The position numbers and the translations under genes were made by a program. From the NCBI GenBank assembly GCA_019638015.1, contig JAHBUP010000001.1:248001-312000 (forward strand): a stretch of DNA of 64,000 nt, read 5' to 3'. This document shows, in pieces, positions 9,520 to 17,949 of this stretch. Origin of the DNA: Melioribacteraceae bacterium (lineage in GTDB: Bacteria; Bacteroidota; Ignavibacteria; Ignavibacteriales; Melioribacteraceae). The notes beneath the pieces are model-generated. The model was not told the origin of the DNA. It did no database searches and worked only from the letters and a program-made list of their open reading frames with translations. Position 1 is the stretch's first letter; each line of letters begins with the position of its first letter.

Positions 9520-10380
9520 ATGAAAACAATTTTATTACTGCTCGCAATTGCCGGGGGGATATTATTCCCTTATGGGGAGAAATACACATTCCTCATCCGT
9601 TACTTTTTAATGATCCTTTTATTTTTTGCCTTTCTTGATATTAAACTTGATAAAGGGGTTATTCAGAAAACCCATTTTATTATTTTAGCATCAACTATTG
9701 GTATTGCGCTGTTGATATATTTTTTGATAAAACCCTTCAGTATTGAAATAGCACAAACTGCATTTATAACCGCAATATCTCCTACTGCTATTGCCGCTCC
9801 GGTAATTATAAGTCTGCGGAAAAGAAAAGTTGAGTTTGTAGCATTTTCCCTTGTGCTTAATAATATTGTAATAGCACTTATAATTCCATTCTTGCTAACC
9901 TGGTTAATTCAAAGTTCGGCCAACATTTCACTTGGCAAAATATTATGGCCGATATTAATTACATTATCAATTCCATTGGTTGCCGGACAAATAATAAAAA
10001 TTATATTCCCTAAAGTCTGGAAGTTTTTAGTTGATTGGAAGGATTCTGTCTTTTATATATTGATAGCAAACATTTACATAGCGACATCTGATGCCGCGAC
10101 TTATATCGGTTCAGAAATGACTACCGATTTATCTGTTGTGTTGATAATCGCGGTAATATCGGCAGGACTTTGCATGTTTTTATTTTCGTTCGGATATTTT
10201 CTCGGGGGCAAACATCATTCTGCCGAGGCAAGTCAGGCGTTGGGACAAAAGAATAACGCCTTTACCTTATGGATAGCATTAACGTTCATAAGTCCATTAG
10301 CGGCATTGGGTCCAGTATTTTATGTGCTTTTTCAAAACATTTACATTTCATGGGAGTTATACCGGCTCTCAAGAAAATAA
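9520..10380 (+). CDS. Bile acid:sodium symporter (BASS) family transporter
   Basis: 286 residues, almost entirely hydrophobic, with about nine membrane segments. The C-terminal ALGQKNNAFTLWIAL stretch matches the conserved GQKN segment of the BASS/arsenite-carrier superfamily, and the ISPTAIAAPVI segment fits the first crossover region. The likely role is sodium-coupled uptake of an organic anion at the inner membrane; the substrate cannot be read from sequence. It stands alone, transcribed away from panD. BASS members also include pantoate and pyruvate carriers, so the nearness of a panD homologue is suggestive but not evidence. Confidence 0.75.
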   Translation: MKTILLLLAIAGGILFPYGEKYTFLIRYFLMILLFFAFLDIKLDKGVIQKTHFIILASTIGIALLIYFLIKPFSIEIAQTAFITAISPTAIAAPVIISLRKRKVEFVAFSLVLNNIVIALIIPFLLTWLIQSSANISLGKILWPILITLSIPLVAGQIIKIIFPKVWKFLVDWKDSVFYILIANIYIATSDAATYIGSEMTTDLSVVLIIAVISAGLCMFLFSFGYFLGGKHHSAEASQALGQKNNAFTLWIALTFISPLAALGPVFYVLFQNIYISWELYRLSRK

Positions 10381-10660
10381 TTTTTAGTTCTGTAATTGGA
10401 TTATCATTAATCTTACAACTCCCGAAAATTCATTGGAATAATTGTAATTCTTGACATTTAATTTTAGTATACAATAATGCAAATTCCACCAAGACGAAAT
10501 GTAAGTTCTAATTTCAATTTGGAAGTCTTAAATATATACTCCCTTAATTTTCTTTCTTAAGAAACATTTCTATTGAAATAACGTCGAATGTTTATCATAT
10601 TTAAGACGTAATGTCTTTATACAAACTGTTTTATTTATCAAGTAGAAAGGAAGCTTATAA

Positions 10661-11641
10661 ATGAAGAAGTTCTTTAAAGTACTTACATATATTTTTGGGG
10701 GAGTAGCATTTTTAATTATCGCTTTTCTCATCTATTTCAATTCATCATTTCCTAAAGTTGATCCGGCACCTCAAATAAATGTCGAGATAACACCCGCGAG
10801 GTTAGAACGGGGTGAATATTTGGCAAATCACGTTAGTGTTTGTATGGATTGCCATTCAACTAGAGATTGGTCCCGCTTTTCAGGACCTCCGATGGCCGGT
10901 ACGATTGGTAAAGGGGGCGATAAATTTGGAGAGGAAATTGGATTTCCAGGCACACTATACGCTAAAAATATAACCCCGGCTTCACTTAAAAGTTGGAGTG
11001 ATGGAGAGTTATTGCGCGCGATTACTTGCGGGGTAAATAATGAGGACAAGGCATTTTTTCCATTGATGCCCTATTTATCCTACAATCAATTTACAAAAGA
11101 AGATGCCTATTCAATTGTAGCATACATCCGTTCTCTTCAACCGATTGAAAATAAGGTGCCCGAGGGTTCATTAAATTTTCCTCTTAATTTTATTGTAAAG
11201 ACAATGCCTCTTCAAAAATTTAATCCATCTCCAGAACCAAATAAAAATAACCCAAAAGAATATGGAGAATATCTTGTTAAAATTGGAGGATGTTTTGATT
11301 GCCATACCCAATCGATAAAAGGAGAATATATTATGGAGAAGGCTTACGCGGGGGGAATGGAATTTAAGTTTCCAGGCGGTGTTGTGCGCTCTGCAAATAT
11401 TACTCCCGATAAAGCAACCGGAATTGGTTCGTGGACTAAGGAACAGTTTATCGCAAGATTTAAAGCTTTTGATCCCGATAGTAACGAGGCTATTACAGTA
11501 GGAATAAAAGACTTTAATACAGCAATGCCATGGACAATGTATGCTGGAATGACTAACGAAGATTTAGGGGCTATGTATGATTATTTGATGACATTAAAAC
11601 CGGTTTTGTTAGCGAGTGAAAGATGGACCGCCGCAAGATAA
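10661..11641 (+). CDS. Membrane-anchored dihaem cytochrome c
   Basis: 326 residues with an uncleaved-looking N-terminal membrane helix (about 5-27) and two CxxCH haem sites: C61-MD-C64-H65 and C211-FD-C214-H215. Each begins a cytochrome c fold with downstream methionines that could be axial ligands. It should face the periplasm and pass electrons, possibly to a terminal oxidase or from a dehydrogenase. AGAAAGGAAG lies upstream of the ATG. No oxidase or dehydrogenase partner is next to it. It resembles cytochrome c subunits that accompany periplasmic dehydrogenases, but the partner is unknown. Confidence 0.85.
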   Translation: MKKFFKVLTYIFGGVAFLIIAFLIYFNSSFPKVDPAPQINVEITPARLERGEYLANHVSVCMDCHSTRDWSRFSGPPMAGTIGKGGDKFGEEIGFPGTLYAKNITPASLKSWSDGELLRAITCGVNNEDKAFFPLMPYLSYNQFTKEDAYSIVAYIRSLQPIENKVPEGSLNFPLNFIVKTMPLQKFNPSPEPNKNNPKEYGEYLVKIGGCFDCHTQSIKGEYIMEKAYAGGMEFKFPGGVVRSANITPDKATGIGSWTKEQFIARFKAFDPDSNEAITVGIKDFNTAMPWTMYAGMTNEDLGAMYDYLMTLKPVLLASERWTAAR

Positions 11642-11687
11642 ATTAGTTTGTTAAATTTACGGTTACAAAATTTAATGCGGGTTACTT

Positions 11688-12443
11688 TTGAACGAAACAA
11701 TTACTGCCATAGTCCTTTTTTTAGTAGGAGTTATAGCGGGAATAATTAATGTAAATGCTGGCGGTGGTTCAACTTTAACACTGCCGGCATTAATTTTTTT
11801 AGGACTTGATTCAGCTACTGCAAACGGAACGAACCGATTGGCAATTATTTTGCAAACAATATCATCGTCAGCGGCATACAGTCATTCAAAATATAGTCAA
11901 TTCAGGTTATCACTAAAACTTGCAATAATTACATTACCTGGTGTATTAATTGGTGCAATTGCCGCCGTAAAGATTGATGACAATACTTTTCAGATTATTC
12001 TCGGAATTGTAATGCTCGGAATCATATTAACAATGCTTATTCCTGAAACTGCTTCAAAAATTTATGATGATTCAAGTGATAAAAAAATAACTCTACCAGT
12101 TTTTGTTTCCTTTGTACTCACCGGTTTCTATGGCGGATTTATACAAGTTGGAATTGGGTTTATATTAATGGCTATTCTCAATAAGCTAATGAAATTTAGT
12201 CTTGTGTATGTAAATATGCACAAAGCAGTAATTGTAATGCTTTATACAATTCCGGCTCTACTTGTATTTATAATTGCAGGCAATATAAATTGGTATTTGG
12301 GAATTGTTTTAGGTTTGGGTAATGCCGCCGGCGCATGGTGGGCAACAAAAACATCTATTAAAAAAGGGGATAAGTACATAAAGATTTTTTTAATAATTGC
12401 CATGTTTATTATAGCAATTAAATTATTAGGTATAATCCCATAG
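11688..12443 (+). CDS. TauE/SafE family membrane permease
   Basis: 251 residues with about eight membrane segments. The N-terminal GIINVNAGGGSTLTLPAL segment and a second-half repeat (GFYGGFIQVGIGF) are hallmarks of TauE/SafE (DUF81), a group proposed to export sulfite or sulfonate-type anions. The start is TTG at 11688, because no ATG lies near the family N-terminus. It begins 46 bases after the cytochrome c stop, so the two may be co-transcribed. The substrate is unknown. Confidence 0.82.
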   Translation: MNETITAIVLFLVGVIAGIINVNAGGGSTLTLPALIFLGLDSATANGTNRLAIILQTISSSAAYSHSKYSQFRLSLKLAIITLPGVLIGAIAAVKIDDNTFQIILGIVMLGIILTMLIPETASKIYDDSSDKKITLPVFVSFVLTGFYGGFIQVGIGFILMAILNKLMKFSLVYVNMHKAVIVMLYTIPALLVFIIAGNINWYLGIVLGLGNAAGAWWATKTSIKKGDKYIKIFLIIAMFIIAIKLLGIIP

Positions 12444-12478
12444 TTGATTCTAAAAAACTCTGCTTTAGTACAAATGGA

Positions 12479-13729
12479 CTAATTGAATAAAATAAACGGC
12501 AAATGTGCTAGTGCTAAAATTCCAAACCTTAGCAAAGTTTCTTTTCTAACTGATTCCGCCAAGTAAGTAAAGTATAACCCCTTCATTATTGTATTGCTCA
12601 TCATTGAAATAATAACGGCGGTTCCAACAACCGCAGAGCTCTTTACGGTATCATTAATAATAGATAATACAAATGGGGTGATATCTGTAACACCTATTAC
12701 TGCCGATAAGAAAAATATTCCCGATTGACCGAAATGTTGTTTTGCTAATGTTGTTATTATAGTTAACAAAACAAATAGCAACGCAAAAATTAAAGAGGGC
12801 CTTATTTCAAATGGATTTTGAAGCTGCTCAATTCCTTTTTCTTTTTTCAATTTTGTGGGAGAATTATTGAATTTTATGAGTGAAAGCGCCACACCAAATA
12901 AATTTAGAACAATTATCTTCCACCAAATAGTTTGAGCTAATGCCGGACTAATAATAATAATTAAAACTAATAATCTGATATGCATCATACTCGAAGCAAT
13001 AATTGATCCTTGCAATGCGGGATAAGCTAGATTTGAATTTTTATTCGCAATTCTTCCGTAAGCTATAGTAACAGCAGTACTCGAAACTATACCGCCCGCT
13101 AATCCAGATAACCAAAATCCTAATCGGTCTCCAAATTTTTTCGATAAATAATACCCAACAAAACCAATTGTTGAAACAGCAATAACCATTCCCCATATAG
13201 TTGTTGGATTTAATTTGAAGGGGGTAAAATCTCTATTGGGCAGAACGGGTAGAATGATTAATGTAACAAGTAAAAATTTTAAGACTGCTAAAAATTCTAC
13301 TCGATCAAGACTTTCAACAAACTCTTCCATCTTTGATTTTTCAGAAAGTAGTAACGTGTTTATAATTCCAAGAGACATAGCAACCCATATATCAACTAAC
13401 AAAGAAAGGGCGCCAACGATAAAAGTAAGTAAAGCACTTATTTCGCTTGTAATACCAAATCGCTCCGACTGTGCTTTTGTGAAAAAAGAAATAGCGGTCA
13501 AACCGGCTAATGCTATTAGCCCGACAGGTAAAATTGCCATAACTCCATTTTGGTGAAGCCAAGCACATCCAAATCCAAACATACTAATAATTGGATATGT
13601 TCTTACTCCTCCAAGAATAAGCTTTCCTTTTCCCGATCCTTTACTGCTTTCCCTTTCTAGCCCCACTAAAAAGCCAAGAGCAATTGCAACAACAAACCTG
13701 AGTTCGTAAGTCCATTCAATAATATTCAT
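12479..13729 (-). CDS. MgtC/SapB family membrane protein with DUF4010
   Basis: 416 residues. The N-terminal part (about 10-140) has the MgtC/SapB pattern (ALGFLVGLERE, GGVRTYPIISMFG). The C-terminal part is a DUF4010-type helical domain (GLAGGIVSSTAVTIAYG, SAVIGVTDITPFVLSI). Such proteins sit in the inner membrane. MgtC itself is tied to magnesium homeostasis and survival in acid, but this two-domain form has no firm function. It is convergent with the TauE-like gene and divergent from the GH97 gene. Confidence 0.8.
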   Translation of the reverse strand: MNIIEWTYELRFVVAIALGFLVGLERESSKGSGKGKLILGGVRTYPIISMFGFGCAWLHQNGVMAILPVGLIALAGLTAISFFTKAQSERFGITSEISALLTFIVGALSLLVDIWVAMSLGIINTLLLSEKSKMEEFVESLDRVEFLAVLKFLLVTLIILPVLPNRDFTPFKLNPTTIWGMVIAVSTIGFVGYYLSKKFGDRLGFWLSGLAGGIVSSTAVTIAYGRIANKNSNLAYPALQGSIIASSMMHIRLLVLIIIISPALAQTIWWKIIVLNLFGVALSLIKFNNSPTKLKKEKGIEQLQNPFEIRPSLIFALLFVLLTIITTLAKQHFGQSGIFFLSAVIGVTDITPFVLSIINDTVKSSAVVGTAVIISMMSNTIMKGLYFTYLAESVRKETLLRFGILALAHLPFILFN

Positions 13730-13878
13730 ATTTATACCAAAATGATTAGGAACAATTTTAATATTGCTAAATCTTTTTTAATTGTAAACAACTATTTTTA
13801 TATTAATGATAACACACGAAGGATGTTCTTTATTAATTCAGCGATATAATATTTTAATAAAATAGTCTAGAGGTTGTA

Positions 13879-15828
13879 ATGAAAAAAGCAATAGTCTTTG
13901 TTATGGTTCTAATGCTGAGTAGTGTATCGGGGGCAGTTCCGAAAGTATTTTCCTTGTTATCTCCCGACAAAAAACTGGAAGTAAAAATATCCGTCTCTGA
14001 CATTCTCACATTTTCGATTATCAAAAAAGGAGTTGAGATTATTGCCCCCTCTTCCATATCAATGACAATAAATGAAAATAATGTGATTGGAAAAAATTCA
14101 ACGGTCATCGACTCAAAAAATAATTCGGTTAAACGAGTTATCCCGAGAGTTGTAAAGCAAAAAAGTAGAGAAGTAGTGGAAAATTATAATGAACTTAGAA
14201 TTTTGTTCAAAGAAAAATTCGCTCTAAATTTTAGAGTTTTTAACGAGGGAGTGGCTTACCGATTCGAAACAGAGTTTCCCGGGGAGATAAAAATTAACCA
14301 TGAAGAATGCACGTTTAATTTTGCTGATGATTATTCAATTTACTTTCCCGAAGAAGAATCATTTATGTCACATAACGAAAGATTGTACCCTTATCTATCA
14401 TTAAAGGAAATTAAAGATACCCGTTTTTGCAGTACTCCCGCAGTTGTGGACACGAAAGAGGGCACGTTGATTGGAATAACTGAATCTGATCTATTTGATT
14501 ATCCGGGGTTGTGGCTCAAAGGTACATCGGCTAATAGTTTAAAAGGATTGTTTCCTCAATTTGTATTGGAGGAAAAAGCAAAAAATGATCGAGATGTTGA
14601 ACCGATAAAACGGGCGGATTATTTAGCGATTACAAAAGGAACAAGAACCTTTCCTTGGCGGATTTTTGGGATTACAAATAACGATGGTGATTTAATTACT
14701 AATGAATTGGTTTTTCTTTTATCCCAAGAAAATAAATTGAATGATGTTTCCTGGATTAAACCGGGCAAAGTAGCTTGGGACTGGTGGAATGCAAATAATA
14801 TTTATGGAGTTGATTTTCGGGCAGGAATAAACACGGAGACATATAAATATTATATTGACTTTGCATCAAAATATGGAATTGAATACATAATACTTGATGA
14901 AGGCTGGTACAAACTCGGTGATATATTATCTACTTCTCCAGAAATGGATATACCCGAGTTGATGAAATATGCAAAAGAAAAAAATGTAGGAATAATTTTA
15001 TGGGTAATTTGGAAAACGCTTGAGAATCAGCTTATCCCTGCGCTAGATCAATTTGAAAAATGGGGTGCTGCGGGAATTAAAGTTGATTTCATGCAGAGAG
15101 ATGATCAGACTGTGGTTAATTATTATTGGAAGGTTGCCGAAGAAGCCGCCAAAAGAAAACTCTTGGTTGATTATCATGGTGCGCATAAACCTGCGGGATT
15201 ATTCCGCGCATACCCAAATGTAATTACTAATGAAGGAGTTAAAGGGTTAGAAAACAATAAGTGGTCGAGTGATGTAACTCCGGAACATTGTGTTACAATA
15301 CCTTTCACTCGAATGTTTGCCGGTCCAATTGATTTTACACCAGGCGCAATGAATAATGTACAAGTAAGTTCTTTCAAAGATATGTTTTCTCAGCCGGTAA
15401 GCATGGGAACGAGGGCACAGCAACTGGCAATGTATGTGATTTATGAGAGCCCGCTTCAAATGTTATGCGATCTTCCAACTAACTACTATAAAGAATCTGA
15501 ATGCATGGAATTTCTTTCTAAAGTTCCTGCTGTGTGGGATGAAACAAAAATTCTTGATGCAAAAATTGCAGATTATATTTTAGTTGCTCGAAAGAATGGG
15601 GAAGAATGGTATATTGGGGCAATGACCGATAATACACAAAGAAAATTAACAGTTGATTTTTCATTTCTAGATGAAGGTAAGTACAAAGCACACATCTGGC
15701 AAGATGGGATAAATGCCGATCGAAACGGGAATGATTACAAAAAAATAACAATCGAAGTATCAAATAAAAGTAAACATGAAATTAAACTTGCACCCGGCGG
15801 CGGATGGGCTGCAATTATTACCAAATAA
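13879..15828 (+). CDS. Glycoside hydrolase family 97 (secreted alpha-glycosidase)
   Basis: 649 residues, the usual GH97 size. A signal peptide (about 1-19) points to the periplasm. GH97 has an N-terminal beta-sandwich, a central TIM barrel and a C-terminal beta domain. The barrel begins near KVAWDWWNANNIYGVDF, with LDEGWYK on an early strand, the IKVDFM strand end carrying Asp403, and NEGVKGLE carrying Glu452 and Glu458. An Asp at the VDF position is what retaining (galactosidase-like) GH97 members use as nucleophile, while SusB-type inverting enzymes differ there, so I favour a retaining alpha-galactosidase-like activity with moderate confidence. A tiny gene follows at once. Confidence 0.88.
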   Translation: MKKAIVFVMVLMLSSVSGAVPKVFSLLSPDKKLEVKISVSDILTFSIIKKGVEIIAPSSISMTINENNVIGKNSTVIDSKNNSVKRVIPRVVKQKSREVVENYNELRILFKEKFALNFRVFNEGVAYRFETEFPGEIKINHEECTFNFADDYSIYFPEEESFMSHNERLYPYLSLKEIKDTRFCSTPAVVDTKEGTLIGITESDLFDYPGLWLKGTSANSLKGLFPQFVLEEKAKNDRDVEPIKRADYLAITKGTRTFPWRIFGITNNDGDLITNELVFLLSQENKLNDVSWIKPGKVAWDWWNANNIYGVDFRAGINTETYKYYIDFASKYGIEYIILDEGWYKLGDILSTSPEMDIPELMKYAKEKNVGIILWVIWKTLENQLIPALDQFEKWGAAGIKVDFMQRDDQTVVNYYWKVAEEAAKRKLLVDYHGAHKPAGLFRAYPNVITNEGVKGLENNKWSSDVTPEHCVTIPFTRMFAGPIDFTPGAMNNVQVSSFKDMFSQPVSMGTRAQQLAMYVIYESPLQMLCDLPTNYYKESECMEFLSKVPAVWDETKILDAKIADYILVARKNGEEWYIGAMTDNTQRKLTVDFSFLDEGKYKAHIWQDGINADRNGNDYKKITIEVSNKSKHEIKLAPGGGWAAIITK

Positions 15829-15951
15829 ATGAAAAAGAAAAAGGCTACTAAGAAGAAAAAAATCCGTATTCCTTTACCCAAACAAGCGCCAAAGGTAAAG
15901 GGATCCGATAAAATTTATAAACGAAACAAAAGTAAAAATATTAAGGAGTAG
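15829..15951 (+). CDS. Small, very basic protein (40 residues)
   Basis: The ATG begins directly after the GH97 stop (TAA then ATG), giving 40 residues that start MKKKKATKKKKIRIPLPKQ and end in a KRNKSKNIKE tail. About two in five residues are Lys or Arg, and the IRIPLPKQ core stands out from low-complexity lysine runs. I believe similar tiny basic proteins occur in this group of bacteria, but I cannot run a search. It may bind nucleic acid or ribosomes. It could be a chance AT-rich frame, although the ATG placement and the proline-bearing core argue against that. Confidence 0.55.
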   Translation: MKKKKATKKKKIRIPLPKQAPKVKGSDKIYKRNKSKNIKE

Positions 15952-16251
15952 AAAGGTTTATTACCAAAAGAAATAATATCTATGCCTTAAGTAGCTTGGG
16001 AGAAAATTGGTTAATTGTCGTGCTGAACTGGTTCAGTATCTAAAACTAATTAATGCAATAACTCTTCCTACTGTAGATGTAACTTGGCTTTATTTTTAAT
16101 CGTTCGTTATTCGAAGAAATCAATGAAAATTGTTGTAAACAATAAATTATAAGAATGTCTAAAACGTAAAAATTTTATCTCGGAGCATTCGGAATTGCAA
16201 TTTTCTGCAAATTTATTCAGATATAAAAAAAGGATTTTTTAAAGATTTTTA

Positions 16252-16282
16252 TTTGTTTATTTCATTACAAGCATTATTTTTG
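16252..16282 (+). promoter_or_regulatory. Promoter of first cold-shock gene
   Basis: TTTG (16252-16255), 19-base spacer, TATTTTTG (16275-16282): an exact match to the Bacteroidota promoter form. The predicted start, near 16289, coincides with the beginning of the conserved leader. Confidence 0.72.
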
Positions 16283-16291
16283 AGGTGTAGT

Positions 16292-16403
16292 GGCAGTACT
16301 TTAGAAGTAGATGTAGACGTAAAGCAATTCGATCTAACACCCTTTTTAGAGCTCTGTCCCGCAACAACAATTTATTTTTAAAATTATCAAAGGAGCATCT
16401 GTC
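16292..16403 (+). promoter_or_regulatory. Conserved cold-shock 5' leader, copy 1
   Basis: A 112-base leader shares blocks in the same order with the leader at 16750: GGCAGTA, CTTTAGAAGTAGATG, AGACGTA, AGCAATTCGA, TTTTAGAGC then CTGTC, and the ribosome-binding segment AAGGAGCATCTGTC. By analogy with E. coli cspA mRNA it may be a temperature-responsive RNA element. Confidence 0.6.
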
Positions 16404-16616
16404 ATGGCAGAGCGCAAACAAGGAACCGTAAAATGGTTCAACAACACTAAAGGTTTTGGTTTCATTAAACAAGAAAGTGGAGATGACGTTTTTGTTCATT
16501 TCAAATCTATTATTGGAGATGGATACAAATCCTTAGCTGAAAACGATAAAGTTGAATATTCAGTTGCTCAAGGTCCAAAAGGGCTACAGGCATCAGAAGT
16601 AAAGATTCTTAAATAA
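16404..16616 (+). CDS. Cold-shock protein, CspA family (copy 1)
   Basis: 70 residues, one cold-shock domain (five-stranded OB fold) that binds single-stranded RNA and DNA and melts mRNA structure. RNP1 (KGFGFI) and RNP2 (DVFVHF) are intact. The first 20 residues and 5' codons are nearly identical to the paralogue at 16864, which points to a recent tandem duplication that included the leader. AAGGAG lies upstream of the ATG. It is followed by its own hairpin terminator, so each copy is a separate transcript. Confidence 0.95.
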   Translation: MAERKQGTVKWFNNTKGFGFIKQESGDDVFVHFKSIIGDGYKSLAENDKVEYSVAQGPKGLQASEVKILK

Positions 16617-16637
16617 GAAACGAAACCGATTTTTGAG

Positions 16638-16663
16638 AGCCGTCTTTTGAATTTTGGACGGCT
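16638..16663 (+). terminator. Terminator after first cold-shock gene
   Basis: AGCCGTC (16638-16644) and GACGGCT (16657-16663) form a 7-bp stem, followed by a pyrimidine-rich TTCTCTC tract. Confidence 0.65.
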
Positions 16664-16707
16664 TTCTCTCTACAGGTAAGGCAAAAAAGACTTTTTGTCA
16701 AAAAATA

Positions 16708-16739
16708 TTTGGTTTGTTAGATAAGTATTCGTATGTTTG
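16708..16739 (+). promoter_or_regulatory. Promoter of second cold-shock gene
   Basis: TTTG (16708-16711), 20-base spacer, TATGTTTG (16732-16739). The expected start, about 16746, again falls at the beginning of the conserved leader, so the two genes have parallel architecture. Confidence 0.7.
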
Positions 16740-16749
16740 TACCAACAAA

Positions 16750-16863
16750 GGCAGTAACTTTAGAAGTAGATGCAGACGTAGAAGCAATTCGAACACTCAC
16801 CAGATTTTAGAGCCCTGTCAAAGTTTCAAATTCATTTTTTAATATTTATAAGGAGCATCTGTC
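16750..16863 (+). promoter_or_regulatory. Conserved cold-shock 5' leader, copy 2
   Basis: A 114-base leader with the same blocks as copy 1, including CTTTAGAAGTAGATG, AGACGTA, AGCAATTCGA, TTTTAGAGC and AAGGAGCATCTGTC. The sequence between blocks differs, so the blocks look selected and are not simply the trace of an unchanged duplication. Confidence 0.6.
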
Positions 16864-17076
16864 ATGGCAGAGCGCAAACAAGGAACCGTAAAATGGTTCA
16901 ACAACACTAAAGGTTTTGGTTTTATTTCACAAGCTAACGGGGATGATGTATTCGTACATTTCCAATCTATCGTGAGTGAAGGTTACAAAAGCTTAAACGA
17001 AAATGATAAAGTTGAATATTCTGTTTCTCAAGGGCCAAAAGGTCTTCAAGCATCAGAAGTAAAAGTACTTAGATAA
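16864..17076 (+). CDS. Cold-shock protein, CspA family (copy 2)
   Basis: 70 residues with intact RNP1 (KGFGFI) and RNP2 (DVFVHF). It differs from copy 1 mainly in the middle (SQANG for KQESG, and [10 protein letters not shown] for [10 protein letters not shown]). It has its own promoter, leader and terminator, so the pair may respond to different conditions while sharing leader control. Confidence 0.95.
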   Translation: MAERKQGTVKWFNNTKGFGFISQANGDDVFVHFQSIVSEGYKSLNENDKVEYSVSQGPKGLQASEVKVLR

Positions 17077-17100
17077 TATCTAAAGCTATTTTTATTAAGA

Positions 17101-17132
17101 AAAGCCGCTTAATTAATTTGAAGCGGCTTTTT
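17101..17132. terminator. Strong terminator after second cold-shock gene
   Basis: AAAAGCCGCTT (17101-17111) pairs perfectly with AAGCGGCTTTT (17122-17132), then TTTATTTAT follows. The preceding A-tract means it may also end the minus-strand peptide cluster whose last gene stops at 17149. Confidence 0.85.
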
Positions 17133-17148
17133 TATTTATGAAAAAAGT

Positions 17149-17949
17149 TCAGTAACTGGAAAGAGTTCCTTTAATTCTTGCATATTCAAACCCAACATTA
17201 AAACTATATATACCTACCGAAAGTGAAACAACTGAAAAACAGGTGAGAGAAAAAATCTCCGGTGTGAGGGAATAAAGATTTGAATTCAGAATTAGCAATT
17301 CCCTTAGTGCATTTAATGCATGAGTGGTTGGTAAAAAAGAAGAAAATTCTAACAAACCCGGAGGAAGCATCTCGACAGGAAAAAATACTCCGCTTAAAAA
17401 AGTTGATAAAGTAGAGAAGATCCAACCAATTGGGTTACCTTTTTTAAAAGCCAATGTAATGCCAGCTGAGATAAATCCAATACCGGATAAAGATAAAATT
17501 AGCAATATGATAACAAATATTGCTGGAAGTATATTTGGAGAAATCTCTATACCCAAAAGGAATCTCATCGAAAGCAACATAAATGCCGACTGAGCGAATA
17601 ATTTTATATAGTTATAAGCGGAGGCCCCAACAAGAAGCAATATCAAACTTTTCGGACAAAAAAGTAAAAATTCCAAGGTCCCCAATGTCTGTTCTTCCCG
17701 TATCGATTTTGAAAACGAATTAAGTGAAGTTGATGAAAACCACTGAAATAAAATTCCCACAATTAGAAATGAGGAGTAATCGCCATTATACTTGCTTAAA
17801 AAGGAGTTGGAGCCAGATACCATTAGTTTAGATAAAAAATAGACGAGCACTAAAAAGGAGAATAAGCTCAAGTATTGCAGAACAATCTGTAGTTTATAAC
17901 TTTTATAAATTAACCAATCTCTTTTAATAAAAACTAAAATAGTGTTCAT
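17149..17949 (-). CDS. ABC-2 type exporter permease of the peptide cluster
   Basis: About 266 residues and six membrane segments of the ABC-2 permease type (NatB-like). The ATG at 17949 overlaps the stop of the ATPase gene as ATGA. The frame is open further upstream to 17991, but the extra residues would lie inside the ATPase gene. It ends the minus-strand cluster. With the ATPase at 17946 it should form an exporter in the inner membrane. A SGIGFISAGITLAFKKG loop and a GVFFPVEMLPPGL segment are typical of ABC-2 permeases. The substrate is unknown; the matured peptide or immunity to it is possible. Confidence 0.85.
   Translation of the reverse strand: MNTILVFIKRDWLIYKSYKLQIVLQYLSLFSFLVLVYFLSKLMVSGSNSFLSKYNGDYSSFLIVGILFQWFSSTSLNSFSKSIREEQTLGTLEFLLFCPKSLILLLVGASAYNYIKLFAQSAFMLLSMRFLLGIEISPNILPAIFVIILLILSLSGIGFISAGITLAFKKGNPIGWIFSTLSTFLSGVFFPVEMLPPGLLEFSSFLPTTHALNALRELLILNSNLYSLTPEIFSLTCFSVVSLSVGIYSFNVGFEYARIKGTLSSY

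Larger units (their letters stand above)
15952..16403. other. Intergenic region and cold-shock leader
   Basis: 450 bases. The first 300 hold no gene, only a short inverted repeat CTGAAC-TG-GTTCAG at 16023-16036. The last 150 hold the csp promoter (16252-16282) and a conserved leader (16292-16403). Confidence 0.6.

Noticed and set aside
10269..10454. A 61-residue frame overlapping the BASS gene end
   Set aside because: Shadow frame of the transporter with low-quality extension.
10661..11641. Dihaem cytochrome as the haem partner of the peptide cluster
   Set aside because: It lies 6 kb away on the other strand with unrelated genes between them.
16654..16842. A 62-residue plus-strand frame between the two csp genes
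   Set aside because: It covers the terminator, promoter and conserved leader; those explain the sequence better.
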